DNA from: HGM04593 sp045589695
GTDB lineage: Bacteria; Bacteroidota; Bacteroidia; Bacteroidales; Bacteroidaceae
Direction: 5' to 3'
DNA: 47,361 bases
Assembly: GCA_045589695.1 (NCBI GenBank)
Contig: JAZNPP010000017.1
Location: forward strand, 1 to 47,361
The notes beneath the pieces were generated by a model, which did no database searches, was not told the DNA's origin, and was given only the letters and a program-made list of their open reading frames with translations. Both the position numbers and the translations under genes were made by a program. Shown piece by piece: positions 43,817-47,361 of this stretch. The first letter of the stretch is position 1; every line of letters begins with the position of its first letter.

Positions 43817-46078
43817 TTATTTTTTTATTAACCAAGCGTGTATTTTCTCTATCAACTCTAAATCATCCGGCATAATAACATACGAATGGAAACATTGGTT
43901 ACGAATACGTTCCAATTGTTGAATCCATTCCGTCTTTTGTTGTTTATTCCCGCTTGTAGCCCACGGCGCAGTATATGCTTTATCAAAACAATCAGCCCAA
44001 TTATTAATTGCAATTTCCTTATATGCTATAAGTGTTAGGCAATCCCATGGCTCATATTCTGGAGTACCTTCCTCTCTTTCTCGGTTCTTGTCGAATGCCA
44101 AATTTTGAGCATCTTTTGCAAATTTAGGAGGCACACCTTTCACATACCAATCTTTGCCGTATTTAGTCTGAAGGCGCTGTTTGGCATCATTCTTAAAATA
44201 TGACTCTATATCTCTTATTATACCAAATGCCTTTTCCACATTTTGCTTTGAACGACTTGCGATATACTCATCTAATCCAGGTGCATCAAAAGACTCATAT
44301 TGTGCTCTTATAGCTTTTTGCATAAAGCGCCAATATTTTCGTTCTTCGCCTGTGCCATACGATTTCTTCAAATCTTTATGTTCATCTTCATCAATATTAT
44401 TGATAGCGTATGCTATCGGCGTGATATATGGATAGGTTGCATCGTACAATGTCTGGACAGAAGCCTTAATAACATTAATACCCTCTTCTTTCTGTATGTA
44501 ATCCAAAATATCACTAAGAACCCTAATAAATCCATATATTCCACGACTATTCATAAAAACCAGGCCATTTGTCCCATATTCTTTACCTGCATCAACATTG
44601 TCTTTTAGATAATTAATACACTTGATGAGATAAGGCAATAATTTTTTCATTGATTCATCAATATTGCCATTGTACATTAGTCCAAGTTCTGTAATCGTTT
44701 GCTTATTGACAGAACCTAAAAAACGACCTTCTCGCAATGCTTTTTTAATAAAACTCATTGATATAGGTCTCTTATCTTCGCCAATTTCAACTTGGCCAAA
44801 TAACGAAGATTTTACATCTTCTCCCAATCTAATTGCTATTGCCGAACACAGCGCATCTAACTGTTCTTTTTTATCTTCTGAATACCAAAATAAATCCTTT
44901 TTAAGAGTTTCTCGTAGACTCTTTGGTACAGGGCTTTGGTTTTCATTGATTTGAGTAAAAAGTCTAACTTGCTCTTCTTTGCGCAGTTTAATAAATGCTA
45001 CAACAGGAATAGTATTATTTGTTGCATGCTTACTACCAGAATAGCCATACAATCTATGCTGTCCGTCTATTATGTATGCAGACTTATATCTATTAGGCAA
45101 GTACAATATACCCACATCAGAGATAGTTGTTTTTACTTGAGTATTAGCTCTATCAAAACGGCAGTCTTCATCAATATTAATTACGACAGAATTTGGGAAA
45201 TAGCCATTTTGATTATCGATAAAGTCTCTAACCTTAATCAATCTCTTCTTTTTAATCAATCGTTGATATGTAGGCATCTCGTTGATATGAGCCTTATTGT
45301 TATGTAAAACATAGCCTATGTTTAATAACTTTGCAGGTTCTATTGCAAACGAGTAATACACATGTCCTCCCATTTTGCCACGAACGGCAGGAACTCTCAT
45401 ATCAAGCGAAGCAATTTCTTGGTTATCGAATATATAACCAAAGAACTGATACCTGCTTGCCTCACCTAATTGCTTATGTAATTTTTCGAAGTATTCTATA
45501 TTATCATTCACTAATAAGGTAGCATGAATACTATCTAATCTATTTTTATCATCATCAGAAATTTCATACCCATCCGTAGCAAAAACAAACTTTACTTTAT
45601 ATTTCTTATCATTAAATACAGAATGAATACTGTTATATAAACCCGATAATATCCCCTTATAGCTTTCTATCTCTTTTTTGAAGCAGACAGTTTTATTTGG
45701 GGATGTTGAAGCCTTACACTCAACAATAATAATTGTATCATCCCCTTTTGCGAACACATCTATCTGATGTGTTTCTGATTCACTATTTCCATATGGCAAT
45801 TTAAATAACCTATCTTTATTTAAGCAAGAATATCCCATATTGGATAGCAATACCCACATTCTCTCTTCCAACAACCTATCAGGTGTTTTTAGCTTCTTGA
45901 CTTTTGTTATGGTTTTATAATCTTTCACATGCTCCCACCCATCAGAAATGTAATCATCCTTTAGCTTGGGATTAATTGATTCGAATACATACTGATTAGA
46001 AAACTCTTTCTTTAATTTTCTAATATCAGATTCATCTACAACTAATTTCGAAAGCGTTAGCTCTTGTAAGTTCTTCAT
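43817..46078 (-). CDS. PD-(D/E)XK nuclease-like and DGQHR (DndB/ParB-like) domain protein
   Basis: This 753-residue protein starts at ATG 46078; an upstream TTG would add 12 residues. An N-terminal nuclease-like core has D107 (HQIDVFAKGDD) and E120-C-K122 (IIIVECKAS), a PD-(D/E)XK arrangement. A DGQHR domain follows, with YQRLIKKKRLIKVRDFIDNQ, the signature DGQHR at 338-342 (YIIDGQHRLYGY) and FTQINENQSPVPKSLRETL. DGQHR proteins include DndB and DpdB, which belong to DNA-modification defence systems. The C-terminal 330 residues are helical and unrecognised. It lies between an XRE regulator and an adenine methyltransferase, so restriction-type cleavage of unmethylated DNA is a reasonable but untested idea. 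Confidence 0.82.
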   Translation of the reverse strand: MKNLQELTLSKLVVDESDIRKLKKEFSNQYVFESINPKLKDDYISDGWEHVKDYKTITKVKKLKTPDRLLEERMWVLLSNMGYSCLNKDRLFKLPYGNSESETHQIDVFAKGDDTIIIVECKASTSPNKTVCFKKEIESYKGILSGLYNSIHSVFNDKKYKVKFVFATDGYEISDDDKNRLDSIHATLLVNDNIEYFEKLHKQLGEASRYQFFGYIFDNQEIASLDMRVPAVRGKMGGHVYYSFAIEPAKLLNIGYVLHNNKAHINEMPTYQRLIKKKRLIKVRDFIDNQNGYFPNSVVINIDEDCRFDRANTQVKTTISDVGILYLPNRYKSAYIIDGQHRLYGYSGSKHATNNTIPVVAFIKLRKEEQVRLFTQINENQSPVPKSLRETLKKDLFWYSEDKKEQLDALCSAIAIRLGEDVKSSLFGQVEIGEDKRPISMSFIKKALREGRFLGSVNKQTITELGLMYNGNIDESMKKLLPYLIKCINYLKDNVDAGKEYGTNGLVFMNSRGIYGFIRVLSDILDYIQKEEGINVIKASVQTLYDATYPYITPIAYAINNIDEDEHKDLKKSYGTGEERKYWRFMQKAIRAQYESFDAPGLDEYIASRSKQNVEKAFGIIRDIESYFKNDAKQRLQTKYGKDWYVKGVPPKFAKDAQNLAFDKNREREEGTPEYEPWDCLTLIAYKEIAINNWADCFDKAYTAPWATSGNKQQKTEWIQQLERIRNQCFHSYVIMPDDLELIEKIHAWLIKK

Positions 46079-46135
46079 AAAGATTATAGGTATTTGGGAT
46101 AGTTTATACGACAATGAATAAATTAGATATATAGT

Positions 46136-46327
46136 TTACTCCTTATTTGCTATTAGTTCTTTTGGCTCTACTTGAAGAATCTTTGCTATCTCGAAGAGTT
46201 GTTCGAGGCTCGGTTGGCGGCGATTGCACGCATAGGCATTGACAATACTGAAGCTCTTGCCGAGTTGTTCGGCAAGCCAAGTTTGTTTTATTCCCTTTGC
46301 TTCAAGAACTTCCTTTATTCTGTTCAT
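46136..46327 (-). CDS. XRE-type helix-turn-helix regulator
   Basis: This 63-residue protein is almost entirely one HTH domain (IKQTWLAEQLGKSFSIVNAYACNRRQPSLEQLFEIAKILQV). The start at ATG 46327 is preferred over an in-frame TTG at 46351. Its size matches controller (C) proteins of restriction-modification systems, which time expression of the nuclease. It is the first gene of the operon, 57 bases before the nuclease ATG. A TATCTTTA sequence at 46362-46369 on the minus strand could be its -7 box with one mismatch. Confidence 0.9.
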   Translation of the reverse strand: MNRIKEVLEAKGIKQTWLAEQLGKSFSIVNAYACNRRQPSLEQLFEIAKILQVEPKELIANKE

Positions 46328-46428
46328 ATATATTGTGTTATTTATCCGCAATAATTTGTCATAAAGATATGAAAAATTTTGCTATAATCATAAATTTTGA
46401 GGAAAAACAACGCATTTAGGTCAAAACA

Positions 46429-46458
46429 AAAACGAGAACCCGTGCGGGTTCTCGTTTT
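46429..46458. terminator. Perfect palindrome, bidirectional terminator
   Basis: AAAACGAGAACCCG and CGGGTTCTCGTTTT are 14-bp arms around a two-base centre, flanked by A and T runs. It isolates the XRE operon from the integrase remnant upstream. Confidence 0.8.
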
Positions 46459-46477
46459 GAAGCAGTGTGTAAATCTG

Positions 46478-46741
46478 TTATCGTCTGCAGTAAACCGCAG
46501 GGAAGTCCTCGGCGTTGCGGTGGGCGAATGGAGCGACATAGTTTTTCTCCAATGCCACAGCGGTCTTGCCCGTGGCGCAGCAACGACTCTGACTCCACTG
46601 CTCAACAGGCACTCGGCGCTGTGTGCTGAGTTCGGTGTATCTGCCATCTACGGAGATACGCATCATAATAGGTGTTTCGCCACTCTTGCCAAGTCGAGTA
46701 CGGCGAATGAAGAAGTTTACTGAAAAAGTGCTCTTTTGCAT
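46478..46741 (-). pseudogene. Truncated tyrosine recombinase (integrase), N-terminal fragment
   Basis: The first 60 or so residues (STFSVNFFIRRTRLGKSGETPIMMRISVDGRYTELS..., then VPVEQW) match the arm-binding domain of Bacteroidales phage/ICE integrases. The frame then loses similarity after about residue 65 and stops at 87 residues. The core-binding and catalytic domains are missing, since downstream lie a terminator and the XRE gene. It is therefore a remnant and cannot recombine on its own. It marks past integration next to the nuclease/methyltransferase operon. Confidence 0.75.
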
Positions 46742-46832
46742 AATATTATAAGTTTTAATTGCGCCTCAATATCGGGGCTCGTTGTAAGAATAGTGCTGAA
46801 TGGTGAATAGGGGTTACGGGAAAAAGAAAAAT

Positions 46833-46871
46833 CGTGTACATTTTTATGACCATATTATCGCAATGTACACG
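46833..46871. repeat. Inverted repeat CGTGTACAT/ATGTACACG
   Basis: Nine-base arms at 46833-46841 and 46863-46871 lie upstream of the integrase remnant. The left arm extends into GTGTACATTTTT, which recurs directly at 46963-46974. Confidence 0.7.
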
Positions 46872-46890
46872 AATGAACAAAAATACCCGA

Positions 46891-46901
46891 CAAAAGTGCC
46901 G
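46891..46901. repeat. Direct repeat CAAAAGTGCCG (copy 1)
   Basis: This 11-base word recurs at 47027-47037. With the GTGTACATTTTT copies it gives two repeated words in a gene-free stretch. Confidence 0.5.
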
Positions 46902-47026
46902 GATATTGGATAGTTGAAATCGCTGTAAGATATTGAAAAATAGTGAAATATGACGCAATTAGTGTACATTTTTGAGGGATCCAAAAAATGTCCATGAATA
47001 ACACACTAAACTGCTTCATTTTGCAC

Positions 47027-47037
47027 CAAAAGTGCCG
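47027..47037. repeat. Direct repeat CAAAAGTGCCG (copy 2)
   Basis: This is an identical copy of 46891-46901, 136 bases downstream. Confidence 0.5.
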
Positions 47038-47050
47038 ATTTTGACAAAAG

Positions 47051-47093
47051 AAAAACTCCCAAATCGTTGCTTTAGAACGTTTTGGGAGTTTTT
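47051..47093. terminator. Strong bidirectional hairpin terminator
   Basis: AAAAACTCCCAAA at 47051-47063 pairs with TTTGGGAGTTTTT at 47081-47093, and CGTT/AACG pairs inside. A and T runs flank the arms. Confidence 0.75.
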
Positions 47094-47130
47094 GGGGGTG
47101 GTGCCTTTAATACGCCGTATGCCATTAATT

Positions 47131-47164
47131 AAAGAAAAAGACGCACCATTGGAAGGCACGTCTT
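47131..47164 (-). terminator. Terminator of the gene at the right edge
   Basis: On the minus strand AAGACG and CGTCTT pair with a CC/GG step inside, followed by a T-rich stretch. It lies 27 bases beyond the stop at 47191. Confidence 0.6.
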
Positions 47165-47190
47165 GATTATATAGTTACGAAACAAGATAT

Positions 47191-47361
47191 TTACGCATTT
47201 GCTGCGTTATAGATTTTCTTGACTGTTGCCCATAGGTCATCTGGATAAGCAGACTCTGCAAGGGCTTCGCAGGATTTCTTCAGGTAATCAATTTCTTGCT
47301 TGCTGAACTCAACAACCAATGGCTGTTCCATGTCCTTCTTGCTATCCCAAGTTACCTTACC
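47191..47361 (-). CDS. C-terminal part of an unknown small protein (runs off the window)
   Basis: The minus strand is open from the right edge to a TAA at 47191-47193, giving 56 residues: the visible part starts GKVTWDSKKDMEQPL and ends VKKIYNAANA. The sequence is charged and helical, without motifs I recognise. Position beside an integrase remnant suggests a prophage or mobile-element protein. The 5' end is outside the window, so length is unknown. Confidence 0.55.
   Translation of the reverse strand, partial: GKVTWDSKKDMEQPLVVEFSKQEIDYLKKSCEALAESAYPDDLWATVKKIYNAANA

Larger units (their letters stand above)
46742..47190. other. 449-base intergenic region with repeats
   Basis: It holds the CGTGTACAT inverted repeat, repeated GTGTACATTTTT and CAAAAGTGCCG words, and two terminator hairpins. 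No gene was recognised. The repeats resemble integrase or excision binding sites, without proof. Confidence 0.65.

Noticed and set aside
46342..46647. Minus-strand open frame of 101 codons over the palindrome
   Set aside because: It overlaps the integrase remnant in another frame and runs through a perfect terminator. No family motif is visible.

Overview
The window reads as a chromosomal segment of a Bacteroidales bacterium (phylum Bacteroidota). The evidence is two SusC/SusD pairs, type IX secretion (T9SS) regulators PorX and PorW/SprE, TAnnTTTG-type -7 boxes, lipoproteins with an acidic residue soon after the lipobox cysteine, and a C-terminal sorting-like tail on a CotH protein. I cannot fix the genus from sequence alone. 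No rRNA and no CRISPR array are present; one tRNA (Pro, GGG) is.

Layout. 1-447 is a non-coding stretch with a 40-bp direct repeat. 448-4615 is a tight operon etfB-etfA-acyl-CoA dehydrogenase-FKBP isomerase (SlyD-like, Cys-rich tail), followed by aroC (4674-5756). 5871-9327 holds a DUF6057-like membrane protein and a TolB-like lipoprotein with a CxxCH haem motif. 9573-25425 is a 16-kb unit made of two consecutive fasciclin-SusC-SusD modules with no glycoside hydrolase, sulfatase or regulator inside it. A hairpin/T-tract then precedes a sirtuin gene and a rubredoxin gene.

26535-34002 is a minus-strand cluster: a small membrane protein, porW/sprE, porX, tsaE, a conserved small protein and ygiQ, the last five packed end to end. 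34361-38107 (plus) carries two FKBP isomerases, an Lrp/AsnC regulator and a fused C26 glutamine-amidotransferase-like/M19 dipeptidase enzyme. 38113-40566 (minus) is a CotH-kinase protein, which probably uses the secretion system that PorX and PorW serve. tRNA-Pro, a methyltransferase and an orphan ECF sigma factor follow.

From about 42.2 kb to the end the sequence changes character: it is visibly more A/T-rich, with hairpins and an integrase remnant. The main interest here is a compact minus-strand operon: XRE regulator, a 753-residue protein that joins an N-terminal PD-(D/E)XK-like nuclease motif to a DGQHR (DndB/ParB-like) domain, and a D12-class adenine-N6 DNA methyltransferase. It has its own terminators. 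I interpret it as a candidate restriction-modification-like or other anti-phage system on an integrated element; this is inference and not a demonstrated function. The window ends inside a further minus-strand gene of unknown function.
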